Assembly (NCBI GenBank): GCA_902728285.1
Contig: CACVBU010000050.1
Location: 3,744,919 to 3,808,918 of the forward strand
From: Clytia hemisphaerica
Lineage: Eukaryota; Cnidaria; Hydrozoa; Leptothecata; Clytiidae
DNA length: 64,000 nt
Direction: 5' to 3'
Position numbers and translations under genes: made by a program. The notes below the pieces were generated by a model. It did no database searches and was not told where the DNA came from. It saw only the letters and a list, made by a program, of their open reading frames with translations. Below, piece after piece: positions 33,918 through 45,074 of this stretch; position 1 is the stretch's first letter, and the number at the start of each line of letters is the position of its first letter.

Positions 33918-36665
33918 CTAGTCAGCATCATCAAATTGCCCTTCAACAATAAACACATTCGTATCACCCGAATTAAACGACGTTTTAACGTTCTCTCGAT
34001 TCTTCTTCACATGAACAAACGATTCGTAAAAACCTGTTGAACTGAAGCATTGTTTAGCTGGTGGATACTGGTTCACAAATTTTTGAAAATCAGTCAGTGG
34101 AGTCTCCTTGTTAGATATTTGACGTTCATCACAAGTCAATAAGATCGATTTATATTCAGTGTTAATTTTAATTTCCTCGTCCCAGTCTTCTTCGTTGGGG
34201 TCAAACGCGGTCGAAAAGCTACCATTTTGTTTAGTAATTATTATTTGTTCGTTGCTAGGGGTGATTATCAAGTTTTCACTGTCGTCATCGAAACGAGGCT
34301 CGCTTTCTTCGGTTATGGTGACGCTGTTTGCTTTTGATCCGGTAGGTCTTCTTCTTTCGTTAGCTGGAAAATAATGTACGTAGGTAATCATAGTGTCATA
34401 GCAGACACTTATAATTCATGATATGCACCATTGCAATGTCTTCCGTTCCACCCAATAGCTGATTGGTTGAAAATGACGTATTGACTGCTTTTACGTCACT
34501 TCCAACCAATGAGCAATTGGTTCCGTGACGTAATGTCAGAAGACATTGCAGTGGTGCATATCATGAATACCATAACCCACCCTATCACCATATTGTACCT
34601 GATATGGTGCTGAGTAAACAGGGCCGGAGAGAATATGCTATCAAATAAACACTCAAGGAGTACTTCTACAAAACACTCGACAAAGGGTCTATACACTGAA
34701 TCAGTAATGCTCCAGTTATAAGAAAGACGAATCAAGAAAAAATATATTGTCTCCTTACGATTAGTATGTGATCTCCAGAACGACATCCCACGATGCATGG
34801 CGGTGCGCAATGCTTGGTAATTCCATTCTTCTTCTACAATAGTGTCTTCTTCCCCTTCATCTTTATACTCGATGACTTCAGTGTTGTCCATCTGTACTTG
34901 TCTGGTACGTCCACGCCAGTTGTTCTTTAGTTTCGGATCACGTTCTGGATAGTTAATACCTAAAACATCCAGAATTATAGCATAGCTATAAGCAATAACA
35001 GAGAAAGTGGCATTTTTTCATCTTTCAAAACAGAACTTTATTACAAGTAAAAAGAAAGCTCCGTGGAAAGAGATCGGTGGGGACAAAAGTCCAATAACCA
35101 AGCTCATATTGTATTGGTTCATATTTTATTTTTTTTAGAACTTCGCGGTGAACGCCAACTTCTTGCCCAAACTATTTCATCTTTCTACGCAAAGGGTAAG
35201 TTCCCGACAGAATTAGTTCCGCGAAAATTATTTCCCTAAGAAGCCTGAACCAAAAGAGAACCGTCGATAGATTACCTGGTGTGATTTTTGGAACATCAGC
35301 TAAAGACATGTTGAAATTGTTGCGATCCAAATCCAATCTGGTCAATTTCTTCAGTTGGAAAATCACCTCTGGTAATGCTTCAAGTTCATTGCTAAACAAA
35401 TCCAAAGCCTGTAAACCTTTGATGGTACCTAATGAATCAGGAACAGCTTTCAACACATTATTATCAAGCCTCAGTTCGATTAATTTCTGAAAATTTCCAA
35501 TCTCCTCGGGCAATTCCTCCAATTGGTTTTTCGACAGTTGTAAAAACTCCAGATTTCTCAATTCACAAAATGTACTCGGTAGATGGCGTATCATATTTTG
35601 ACCAAGATCTAACCAAGTTAATGATTCTAATTCACCAAAACGCTCTGGTAAACAATTCAGCTGATTTTCATTGATATTTGCTTTATTTAAATGTTTCAGT
35701 TCACAAAAAGAATCTGGTAGTTTTACCATCCAATTCCCATTTTGAAAATGGCTTCTCTCCAATTCCGGTATAGTGCTCCCGAAATGTACTTGCTCCAATT
35801 TCGATAATAATCCAAATTTTTCTGATATAGAGCTCATATAATTAGCACCAGCTTCTAAGATTCTCAGATTCGGAGCATTAGAGCAAAATTCGTCATCAAA
35901 AGGTTCAAGAGTAACTGAGTTATCTGACAGATACATTTCTTCAATTTTGGGTAAATCACAAAACCAGAAAGGGAAATATTTAAAAGTGTTATTTTCAGCC
36001 ATGAACTTGACAAGCCGTTTAGACGAAGCAAATCTTTCTGGTAATTCTTTTAACAAGTTATTAGACAAATCGAGAATCTCTACAGCTTCCAAATCAGAAA
36101 TACTTTCAGGGAGGGTCAAAAGTTGGTTATGATTTAAATTCAAGATTCTCAGCTTTTTGGCACATCCAATGTCTTCTGACAGAACTTCCAGTTTATTATT
36201 CGTAGCTTCAAATATCTCCAGGTGTTCAAGGTTCTGAAAACTAAAATTGATCACAGCCAAATCATTTTCATCAATATATAGTTCTCTTAAGGACTTCAAT
36301 TTTCCCAAACTTTCTGGTAATGTTTTCAATCTATTACCAATCATTGATAGTTTCTCCAGTGCTTGAAGTTCACCTAATGTGTCTGGCAAAGAGATCAACG
36401 AGTTTTCATCTAAATTGAGTTCTTTCAAACACACAAGTTGCTGTATGCCTGGCAGAGTTGATAAATTATTACCACTAATACTGAATTTTACCAAATTGAT
36501 AAATCGGTTTGTCTCTTCTGGGAGTTCATCAAAATCATTGTAGTCCAAACATAGTTCTTTTATCTTTTCTTCCAATTCCTTTGTGAGCAACTCATCAGGC
36601 AAAGATTGAAGGTCTTGAGATGAAAAATCGAAGGAACAATCTCCACATTCTTTTCCATTTTCCAT
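33918..36665 (-). CDS. Leucine-rich-repeat protein, 678 residues
   Basis: Three exons (35276-36665, 34759-34959, 33918-34363) join with AG/GT borders and consistent phase. The start MENGKECGDC at 36665 is the first ATG of the open frame. The first exon encodes about 17 leucine-rich repeats of 22-23 residues (LxxLPxxFGxLxxLxxLxLxxNxL), the SHOC2/LAP-like type, without signal peptide, so an intracellular scaffold is likely. The second exon carries a short basic-to-acidic linker (KNNWRGRTRQVQ, then EGEEDTIVEEEWNY) and the motif MHRGMSFWRSH. The tail is acidic and ends GQFDDAD. The C-terminal part is not one I recognise, so no orthologue is assigned. It could be any LRR adaptor. Confidence 0.85.
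34415..34567. mobile_element. Foldback MITE in an LRR-gene intron
   Basis: TTCATGATATGCACCATTGC on the left pairs with GCAGTGGTGCATATCATGAA on the right, and AATGTCTTC with GAAGACATT. It lies wholly in the intron 34364-34758. A clear target duplication is not visible. Confidence 0.65.
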
Positions 36666-37552
36666 TTTTAGTTCTACTTTTATTTTAGCTGTAAATAATC
36701 AGAAAAGAATAATACTTTAAAAACCTGTAAAACACCCATTCTTAGAGTCAAAACCTCAAACTAACCAAACCAAACTAAGTATAATTATAGCATTGGTAAA
36801 GAAGTATTCTAAACTTGCGGATGAAGTCTAAATGAAGGCCAAAAGACTATCCAATTGCTTACAATGCAATTGTCAGAAAAACATTTCCAAAAGCGTTACA
36901 CATGCATGAGGTCACAATCGAAAGTTTCGGTTTTTTTACCATGAATTTGTCGAAATCTATGGGCTATAGTCTGAAAGGACTGGATTACGATTTGGGGCCG
37001 TTATAATTAAAAGGACAGGTATATTAAGAACGCCGTATTGTTATAAAATCTCAATATAAGACTGCAGCGCTCTTAAAAAATCAAAGTACAAGGTTTTTTC
37101 CTCTATCGTTATTATATCTGAAGTACTATCATTAGTGTGCATTATTTAAAATGAGCTCCATAATTCCACTGTTTTTCAAATTCAAGCGTCGCCAATCATT
37201 CTTTTAGTAACAAAAGCTATGAAACATTGAAAAGGACATATCTCTGTTAAACTAAATGCAGTCCAGTCCCAAATTGTTCAGGATTGAAATTCGAATCCGA
37301 AATATCCTTAAACTCCTTATAATTAGCGTGTTAGATCCGCCCCACAATTCCAAGTTGTTGTTGTTTTTTTCAACTTCAAGCGGCCAATCCTTCTTTAAAG
37401 ACAAAAGATTAAATGTAATTCACTTTATAATAATTGCAATTCAGACCCTAAATATGTCTTTTAAACTAACTGCAGTTCAGTCCCAAAAAATATATCTTAT
37501 ATACTAATTGATGCGGTTCAATCCCAAAAAAATATCGCTTATATACTAATAG
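36666..37552. other. Upstream region of the LRR gene, no further gene
   Basis: It contains the likely promoter and leader of the LRR gene. From about 37255 there are spaced copies of a GCAGTTCAGTCCCAAAAA word (37258, 37470, 37513 and again 37705), a decayed short repeat surrounding the MITE below. No coding sequence is recognised. Confidence 0.4.
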
Positions 37553-37698
37553 ACGATATCGGCTTTCCGAATTTTCTTGAATGATTATCCATGATGCATT
37601 GCGCAAAAGATTTACGGAAAGTCGATATCGCCCGTGAACTTTTTTGTGCAATGCGTTATGGGTAATCATTTGGGGAGAATTCGGAAAGCCGATATCGT
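37553..37698. mobile_element. Short palindromic element
   Basis: ACGATATCGGCTTTCCGAAT and ATTCGGAAAGCCGATATCGT are perfect inverted ends. Inner arms around GATTA(T/C)CCATxxxGCATTGCGCAAAA also pair, so nearly the whole 146 bp folds back. Target duplication not resolved. Confidence 0.6.
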
Positions 37699-38164
37699 TT
37701 ATTGCAGTTCAATCCCAAAAAACCGTCGTTATTTTAGGATTCATTCCTGATAGACTTCTTTACTTTCCAGATCAGATTTTAATCCTTTTTCAATTCAATT
37801 ACGCCAACAAAACGTTTATTAAAGTAGCTATATTTTGAGCTACATTCCCAAAATTTATAGAAACTAGAGACTGGAGGTTGTTTGAAAAGTTATTCATTAA
37901 ATTTTTTATTTATTTTCATTTCCAGGGGGGATGGTTACAAGAGCCACTGTAAGATGTGTGGTAGAAATTGGCAAGCTATGATATACAAAGTGAAAATATG
38001 AGAACCATATACTTTGTACTAAAGAACTACTCAAGACAAAAAGAAATTGGTTATGGCAAGAAAAAGAATCCAAATATCCCCTGTAACATGGAATGATGGA
38101 TAGGAAAGAAATGAAAAAAAACTTTATAATATATAAAGCTCCCAACCCTACCAGTGCTCCTATT

Positions 38165-38398
38165 CTATTGTGGTTGAGTTACAGGAGGCTCTGGAGCCCA
38201 TTCTCGCAACTATAGATGCTTTTGAGTAAGCATCCCGTCCGCACTTTGAACTGACTACCCAATTCCCCTAACATGGCATGGGTTGACCGGGACGAAGGTT
38301 TGTTCACTTGCACTTGTGAACTGTCGTGAGTGGGAATCGAACCTTGGTTGCCTGTACAGGAATTAAGGTTCATGTCCACTATACCACAACGCCTGTAA
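38165..38398 (-). repeat. tRNA-derived SINE
   Basis: The minus strand starts with a tRNA-like head: GGCGTTGTGGTATAGTGG holds an A box, and GGTTCGATTCC (38343-38333) is a canonical B box about 35 bases later. The head cannot form a matching acceptor stem. A non-tRNA body follows (AAGTGCAAGTGAAC, AGTCAGTTCAAAGTGCGGAC) down to about 38165. This is the layout of a polymerase-III SINE. Confidence 0.75.
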
Positions 38399-38540
38399 TA
38401 CTACTGTCCTACAAAGATCCCTTCAGAATCCAATAGTCACTGGTTAGGAGTGCCCCTAAGAGAACCTTTGGTACTTTAGTGTGACTTTCCAGTTAGTTCC
38501 AGCCCTGACCCTAATTTGGTAATAACCTAGTATATACCCC

Positions 38541-38680
38541 TGAAACAGGAAATCAAAGATTAATGCTGCGAAAATGCTATTTCGTTTAAATGAATTGCAA
38601 GCAAAAAAATACACTGCAAAACTTCTAAAGGGATTCATGAAAAAATAACGCTTTTAAATGAAATTAACATTTTCAAAAAG
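38541..38680. repeat. Dispersed repeat, arm 1 of an inverted pair
   Basis: ATCAAAGATTAATGCTGCGA through TTTCAAAAA matches the reverse complement of 42404-42543 over about 140 bp with one 12-bp insertion there. Non-coding. Confidence 0.7.
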
Positions 38681-39674
38681 AAAAACTTCAGGATTTTCGT
38701 GAGATTCAAGATTTTTTATAGTTTGGCTAGAAAATAGAGCAAATTTTATGGATTTTTCGATATGACTAAAATGATGTGGAAAAATACTGGATTTTCCGAA
38801 ACCTTTTTCAAATTTCAGTGAAGTCAAGTTTGAAGATATTCTTTATTACCTTACCTCCTGAGTTTGTCTTTGTTATGCTAAAATATAACAAACATTTGTC
38901 ATGCTGTCTAATTACAAAAACCTCCAATCACTACTTCTCCGCCATCTTGTTTCAAATGCAGTGTTTTAAAATTCCTTAGCTACATTATATGTACGGAAAA
39001 TGTTTTCTCCAGGTTTTTTCAATCCTGGGATTAAACTACGAGGGCGGTTCCGCCCGCTTATTTTCCTTTCGGCGTTGAGCCCAGGGGATACTTAACAATA
39101 AAAGGGATTTTAAGATTAATGTTGAAATGCGTATTTTTTTGATAAATTTAGGTGATATTCAACAAAAAATAAGGTGGTTTTAAACAAATGTTTGACAAAT
39201 TGGCGTTTCTTTCTGTTCTAATATATGCAAATCACGTCGAAAAAAGAGTATATTTCCACCCTTTACTTTCACTTTCGCTTTTGTGTTACGCAATTCTGAT
39301 TAGACTAGAGTCTACTTCTGGCTGAACTTTGCCTTTTAATAATTTTTGATGACACTGAGTCCAGTGAAGTAGACTACGAGCGTTTGGCGAGGTCGCCATT
39401 TTGAGAGAAAATGTTAAAAATCCAAATAACAATAAAACTACTTAGAGTTGAAAGATAAAATGAAAAATGATAAACAAACGTCAATAACAGATTTCCAATC
39501 CCTTATTCTCAAATAAAAACATTGCTTCATACTGTTTTTACCTTTCAAAAACAAATAAAATCTGGCGGACTGTTTTACAGTCCGCCTAAGCAAAAGCATA
39601 TTAACATATACTACCGGGCCACTTAATCGCGCCATCCAGTCTATAAAAAAAGCTTTAAGTGGACCCGGGCTAGA

Positions 39675-39821
39675 TTTTGATTGGATGAATACAGCTCGCT
39701 AACAAACTGACAAATTCTGATTGGCTGTAAGTCTTTAGCTTCGGGATTCTGATTGGATAATTTCCCACACCACGTTTGAATTTTGATTGGTTGAAAGTTT
39801 CTGAGCGTGAATTCTGATTGG
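39675..39821. repeat. Five spaced copies of TTxTGATTGG
   Basis: TT(T/C)TGATTGG begins at 39675, 39715, 39747, 39781 and 39812, with following bases ATGAAT in the first and last copy. Spacing is 31-40 bp. Each contains ATTGG, the complement of the CCAAT box. Whether this is a decayed minisatellite or a binding-site array cannot be told. Confidence 0.7.
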
Positions 39822-40386
39822 ATGAATACCTGAAAAGTAAACAATAGTATGTAAGTATTTTGCTTATCAAAACCTACAGATTTCCAGGGGGTTTTATTTA
39901 CTTTAAATGACGATAATTAAGCCTACAAAACACCAAGAAAAAACCCCAACATAGAACGGTTGTGGCTTCTTCACAAAGACGAAAGACAGATCTGGACTTA
40001 TTTCGTACTTTCCAGTCTCTTGTTCATAGTTTTTCTGACTTTCTGGTTCTTTGTGAGTTATTTTCTATGTTTTCTAACTTACTGAATGACTTTTTTTTAT
40101 CTATATATATTTCTTTTTTCAGGTCTATGTACTTTTAAAAATCTCCTATACGAAAAATAACCCTAAGGGCTTTCGAGCTCGGAAGGACATGAAATGAAAA
40201 TCCTATGTACAGTAAAAGGAGGTTTACATAATGAATAAACAACAATAACATTACAACAACAACAACAACAACAGATTTAATTAAAAAATTGAATTGGGTG
40301 TGTGGAGAAGAAATAAGACTTTATTAAGTGACGAACAGTCTTGATTAAGTTTCTTGGTGAAAATCGAAAAGCTACTGGTGGATAAA

Positions 40387-41035
40387 TCAAGGCAAATATG
40401 GTTCCAACAATGAGGGCCATCTGAAACGAATGGGAGAAGGAGAGTCAGCAAAAACTAAAGTTTTCAGTGAATTGGATGCAGGTTGACACATGCCAAGATT
40501 ATGTATTGGTTTACTGAATAACATGTTTAGACTTTTAGGTGATATTTTATGGATGAATTTATAGATGAGTTTATTGCATTCTACTTTATAGAGGGAATTG
40601 ATTTTGAATACATTTAGTGGTTTCATATTATTTTTATAGTAGATTTTTTCCATCTTGTATGATATACTGTTTATCAGAGAATTTAACTTACCTAGGCCCT
40701 TGGTGCTAGGTGAGCCCCAAGATGTAATACAATATTGTAAATGACATTAAAGGCATGATAAAGAGAAGATAAACAATGAGGAGAAATTAAATAACTTAAT
40801 TTACGTACAAGACCAGAGCCTTGTTTTACCTTGTTAGCTACATGATGCATGATGGATATGAGCTTGCCAATCTAGTTTTTCATCAATAATTATTCCAAGA
40901 TATCTGGTTGAACTTACTCGTTGAACTTGGTTACCTGATATCAGAACATTGAAATTTTCCACTTGCTTTTTACCTTTGAAGAGAAGAAAGCAAGATTTTC
41001 TAATATTTAATGATAGCCTATTGTTCACCAACCAA
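40387..41035 (-). pseudogene. Non-LTR retrotransposon (LINE) reverse transcriptase fragment
   Basis: The minus strand reads VNNRLSLNIRKSCFLLFKG, then STRYLGIIIDEKLDWQAHI, then after a stop or frame change GSGLVRKLSYLISPHCLSSL, and further down a C-terminal piece with SLYKVECNKLIYKF. These are the conserved segments after the catalytic motif of CR1/Jockey-like LINE reverse transcriptases. The catalytic part and everything 5' is missing, and the frame is broken, so the copy is 5'-truncated and dead. Confidence 0.8.
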
Positions 41036-41055
41036 TTATTGACTTACCGCCAGAT

Positions 41056-41137
41056 CGCCACCGGTGGGATTCGAACCCACTAAATGCAAAGTTCCGATGT
41101 TTTGAAACTCATTGCCTTATCCACTGCACCACGGATT
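41056..41137 (-). repeat. tRNA-like sequence, probably SINE head
   Basis: The minus strand has GTGGTGCAGTGGATAAGGC (A box) and GGGTTCGAATCCCACC (T arm with perfect B box). The 5' segment GAATCCG does not pair with the 3' segment CGGTGGC, and the anticodon arm is not convincing. So it is a tRNA-derived repeat rather than a tRNA gene. Confidence 0.6.
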
Positions 41138-42403
41138 CATGCCTGGGCAACGCTTCTGACGGCTATTTATATTGTACAAACTGCAGACCAGACTGTATTA
41201 AGAGAAAATCACAAAAGAGTGCTTGTTTCGAGCTCCAACCCTAACCCTGACTGATAATAACCCAATTCCTAGCCAATTCCTAACCACACCCAAACCACAC
41301 CCATACCCAACCCTGCAGGTCCTGACACTATTGCCGCATACCGGATCCGAAAAATAGATACATGTCTTTCGTCTTTATGGAGAAGCCTGCACCACATAGA
41401 ATAGAACAGGTGTATTTTGTAATGCAGAAAATGATAATGTGAATCTTTTTGAAATTCTATGTTAGAATTTTTTCTCAATGCCCCGTAACTATGCCCGGGG
41501 TACCTGTTAGCGACTCCAGAAGTCATGCAATTTTCGTTGACGTCAAACTAAATGTTTCATTTTTTCGTGAACTTTGAACCCCAACTTTCTTTCTATGTAT
41601 GCTAAAGCGTTCCTGTTTTTACTAAATGAAAGCCCGTGATCTTAGCTTTCCAGCGGTATATAACACACTGTGGCCAAGCGTTTTGCAACATTTTGAAAAT
41701 TGTTTGCCGATGGGAGAAAAAAAAATTGCAACTATCGATTAAATGTTTCTGGAAAAGGAGGAAAATGTATTTGAAGGCTGAAACTTTGTATGTTTATCAG
41801 AAAAAGGGTGAGGAATTCAAAAATCACATTCACTAATTTTAGTTCTTTCATTTTCATGTATATAGTTTTTTTCACTTTTTTGCTTCTTTTGCATGGGAAT
41901 GTCCCAAACAAAAGTTTTTATTTCTGCCGAAATAGATTTTCTTTTCATTTGGGCAGTTAGTCACACTAGGAAATCTAGCTTTCAGAAAAAACAACATCAG
42001 TCATCTACAGGATACATTTAAACAACAAGGATGAGAGTTACCTGAATCAGCAAGACAATATTAATTAAAACTTGAAAGTTGGAAACAAAATAAAACGTGC
42101 AGCAGCCAAAATCAACCAACCAAAATTTGTCATTCAATTCCCGAGACAGCGCTTCGATTTTTAAGGCCTTGTTTATACGCTAGTCGCTAAAGTAAAATTA
42201 ATTACGCACATGTAAATGGGTCATTGTTTGAGGTCCGGCAAAATTTCTGGGAGATAGCCTATCCGGCAGTGCGCGGATCTAGGTGGGTTCCGCCTCCCCC
42301 GTAGATCTTTTTCTTGGTAAGTTGATCTTCAAATTAGTTTTCAAGGTTGGCTTGGCTCAAATTTGTTCATCTATGGCTCAAATTTTAGGCAATTTCTCAA
42401 AGT
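41138..42403. other. Gene-free stretch
   Basis: No recognised coding sequence on either strand. Repeated words AACCCTAACCCTGA and ACCACACCCA near 41230-41310 are short and do not form a telomere-like array. Confidence 0.4.
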
Positions 42404-42543
42404 TTTTGAAAATGTTAATTTCATTAAAAAGCGCCGGGTTATTTTTTCATGAATCCCTTCAGATCCCTTTAGAAGTTTTGCGGTGCATTTTTTTGCTTGA
42501 GAGTCAAGTAAACGATATAGCGCTTTCGCAGCATTAATCTTTG
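42404..42543. repeat. Dispersed repeat, arm 2 of an inverted pair
   Basis: Reverse-complement match of 38541-38680, about 85-90 percent by eye, with an extra ATCTGAAGGG-like insertion. The LINE and both SINE-like sequences lie between the arms. Confidence 0.7.
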
Positions 42544-42788
42544 ATACGCATTTTGGCGGGACGCTAGTGTGGCTAACTGTTGGGGTTTCTCCTTTCAGAA
42601 AAGCTTACTCTTTACTCATAAGTTTTTGTTCCTCCATTTCCAGAGGCCCCTTGAAAAGAGGTCCTACCACCTTTTTTGACTCCTTTCAACCTTTTCCAAA
42701 GCTACTTTTCTTCAAAAACAAAAATAAAATAATGCAATGTCTTCTTTTTTCAAAAAAAGATATATCTTTCATTATTTTGATAAATATA

Positions 42789-43241
42789 CCTTAAGGGAAG
42801 AAATTTTCGCGAGAAGAAATTTTCGCGGAATTTAATTTCGCGAATCAGAGTTTCAAAATGGCAAATTTCGCGGAATTTAATTTCGCGAATGAGCCGATTT
42901 CAAAAGTTTCACGGAATTTAATTTCGCGATTAGTTATCAACTTAAATTAACTTTTAACCATCACGGAGTTATTTATATTTGTTTATATTTGATAAGAAAT
43001 ACACGTTATAATGCTTAAAAATCAATTATGTCCATATTTTTTGGTAATACCTGGTCAAAAACAACAAAATAAAAGGAGAAGAAAAAAAATCGAATCTCGC
43101 GGAATTTAATTTCGCGATTTAACAATTTTGGTGTGTTTCGCGGAATTTAATTTTGCGAATTACACCCAAATTCGCGAAATTAAATTCCGCGAAAATTTCT
43201 TCCGCGAAAATTTCTTCTCGCGAAAATTTCTTCCCTTAAGG
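42789..43241. mobile_element. TTCGCG-rich inverted-repeat element with TA duplication
   Basis: Ends CCTTAAGGGAAGAAATTTTC and GAAAATTTCTTCCCTTAAGG are inverted, extending about 55 bp, with TA outside both ends (42787-42788, 43242-43243). The interior repeats the palindrome-like unit TTCGCGGAATTTAATTTCGC six or more times in both orientations. The central part near 42940-43080 is ordinary AT-rich DNA. No ORF. Confidence 0.85.
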
Positions 43242-43662
43242 TACTAAATATTTGACAAATATTTTTATATAATAATATTCTAACACCATCAAAGAATTCC
43301 CCCTCCAAATTTCAGGTCTTTAGCTACACTAGAAAAAGAGATATGCAAAATTGAAGAAGCATGACTGGAAAATTTCTTTTTTTTCTTTTTTGACACATTT
43401 TTAGAATTTTTCCAAGCTATTTTCCTAATCTTTTTTTTGACATTTTTAGTCAAATTTTTGACACTAAAATTTGAATATTTTTACAACCACTTATCCTCTG
43501 GAGGCCTATGACCCCTCATTTTCTATCTTTTTCAAAGCTCTACAAGATAGGATAGGTTTTGAAAAAAAAATTAAAATTTTAAAAATCTTCTGGGGTTGCT
43601 ATACCTGTTGCTAAGACCTTATAAAAACGAAAGCGATTACGGCAAAAATGCATCAAAAATAG

Positions 43663-44198
43663 CCAGACGGTGTCAATTGAACGAATCGAACGCCGAATCA
43701 ATTGAACGCAATTGAACGCAATCGAATAATTGCAATTCGATTGTCGAACGCAATCGAATCGCAATCGAATATTACCCAGGATTTGCTGTTCGATTGCTTC
43801 GATTACGTTCGATTGTATTCGATTATGTTCGATTGATTCAATTATATTAGATTTTATTCGCTTTGGTACGGTACTTAAGCACTCGGCCGCCCGCTAAAAA
43901 TCCCTAACGGAGTGATCCAATTTAATTTAATCAAACTCATCAAACATAATCCTAATCGGACGAAATCGAAGATTATTCAAATGCAAATGACAATCAAACA
44001 TAGTTCAACTATCAATCGAACCAATCTAACCCTACTCAAACGCAATCGAACACAATCGAATATTACCCAGGAATCGTCCGTTCGATTGAGATTTGATTAC
44101 GTTCGACAATCGAATCGCAATTATTCGATCGTGTTCGATTACGTTCGATTGGTTCGATTGCGATTTTTGTTCGAAGTTGTTCGCTTGACACCGTCTGG
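43663..44198. mobile_element. TTCGATTG-rich element, complete uninterrupted copy with 6-bp duplication
   Basis: CCAGACGGTGTCAATTGAAC and GTTCGCTTGACACCGTCTGG are the ends. AAATAG stands at 43657-43662 and 44199-44204. The 536 bp interior consists largely of AATCGAA/TTCGATT words on both arms, so the two halves pair with one another imperfectly. The central 43850-43930 part (GCACTCGGCCGCCCGC) is also shared with the copy at 15976-17772. Confidence 0.88.
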
Positions 44199-45074
44199 AA
44201 ATAGCGATTTTCTTAATGCCTCAAATATTGATACTTAATTTCTCAGGATTTTCAAGTGAAAAAAAAATCCAAAAAACCCTGTCGGAGGGTAATGGTGTTT
44301 TTCTGGAACTGCCCATTTGCATTTCATTCAGTTGTGTCACGGCTCACATGTGCGTCAGCGCCTCCTGCCTGCGCAGCGACAAACAGAAAATAGAAAAAGA
44401 AAACTGTTCTCTAGTTACCTACAGCCAGTGGCTCTTAAAATAAAAAGCTTACCAACCATTTAGCAGTTAACCTTTGTGTTAAAGAAAGAAGCACGAAGGG
44501 ATGCACACAACAAACAGGGGACTGAGTGACTGGTGACATTATGTAGTGAAATACCAACATGTGACTTTCGCTTATACAGCTCGACCTACCATTTACAAAT
44601 TTCCCGCTCTTTGAGGTGAGGGCGAATTTGGGTGTTACGTTAAATTGGGCGTTAGTTACGGGCGGTACGTTATTTCTGAAATATTAACCCCCAAATACAA
44701 ATGGTGTCTTAATACGCCTTTTCGGGGTTCACGACGCCATTTTGTAAGCGGAGCAAAATTATGGCGGGATCGAGAAAATTTCAGTGGGTTGGGGCAAAGT
44801 TCAAAAGAGGATTCCTTCGCGACAACAAAAAATGTAAACAAAACAGAATCACCACTTGCATCTTGAACAACCGAAAGTGAAAGTTAATTCACAGATGAAA
44901 ACATAATAATACATATCTTCTCTGTCTGATATCTTTGATTTGATTTGATTTTTATAAAGGATATATAGGTTTTCTTTTTGGTCAAGAAAAACAGTGAGTG
45001 TGTTTGAAACTCAGAGTTGTGTTGTGATAATTTTCTCTTTCATTTCAGCTGTAGAAATATAACAAATTATTACA

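Noticed and set aside
41056..41137. Functional tRNA gene
   Set aside because: A and B boxes are present but acceptor strands do not pair and no proper anticodon arm forms.
41230..41310. Telomere-like AACCCTAACCCTGA words
   Set aside because: Only two imperfect units; not an array.
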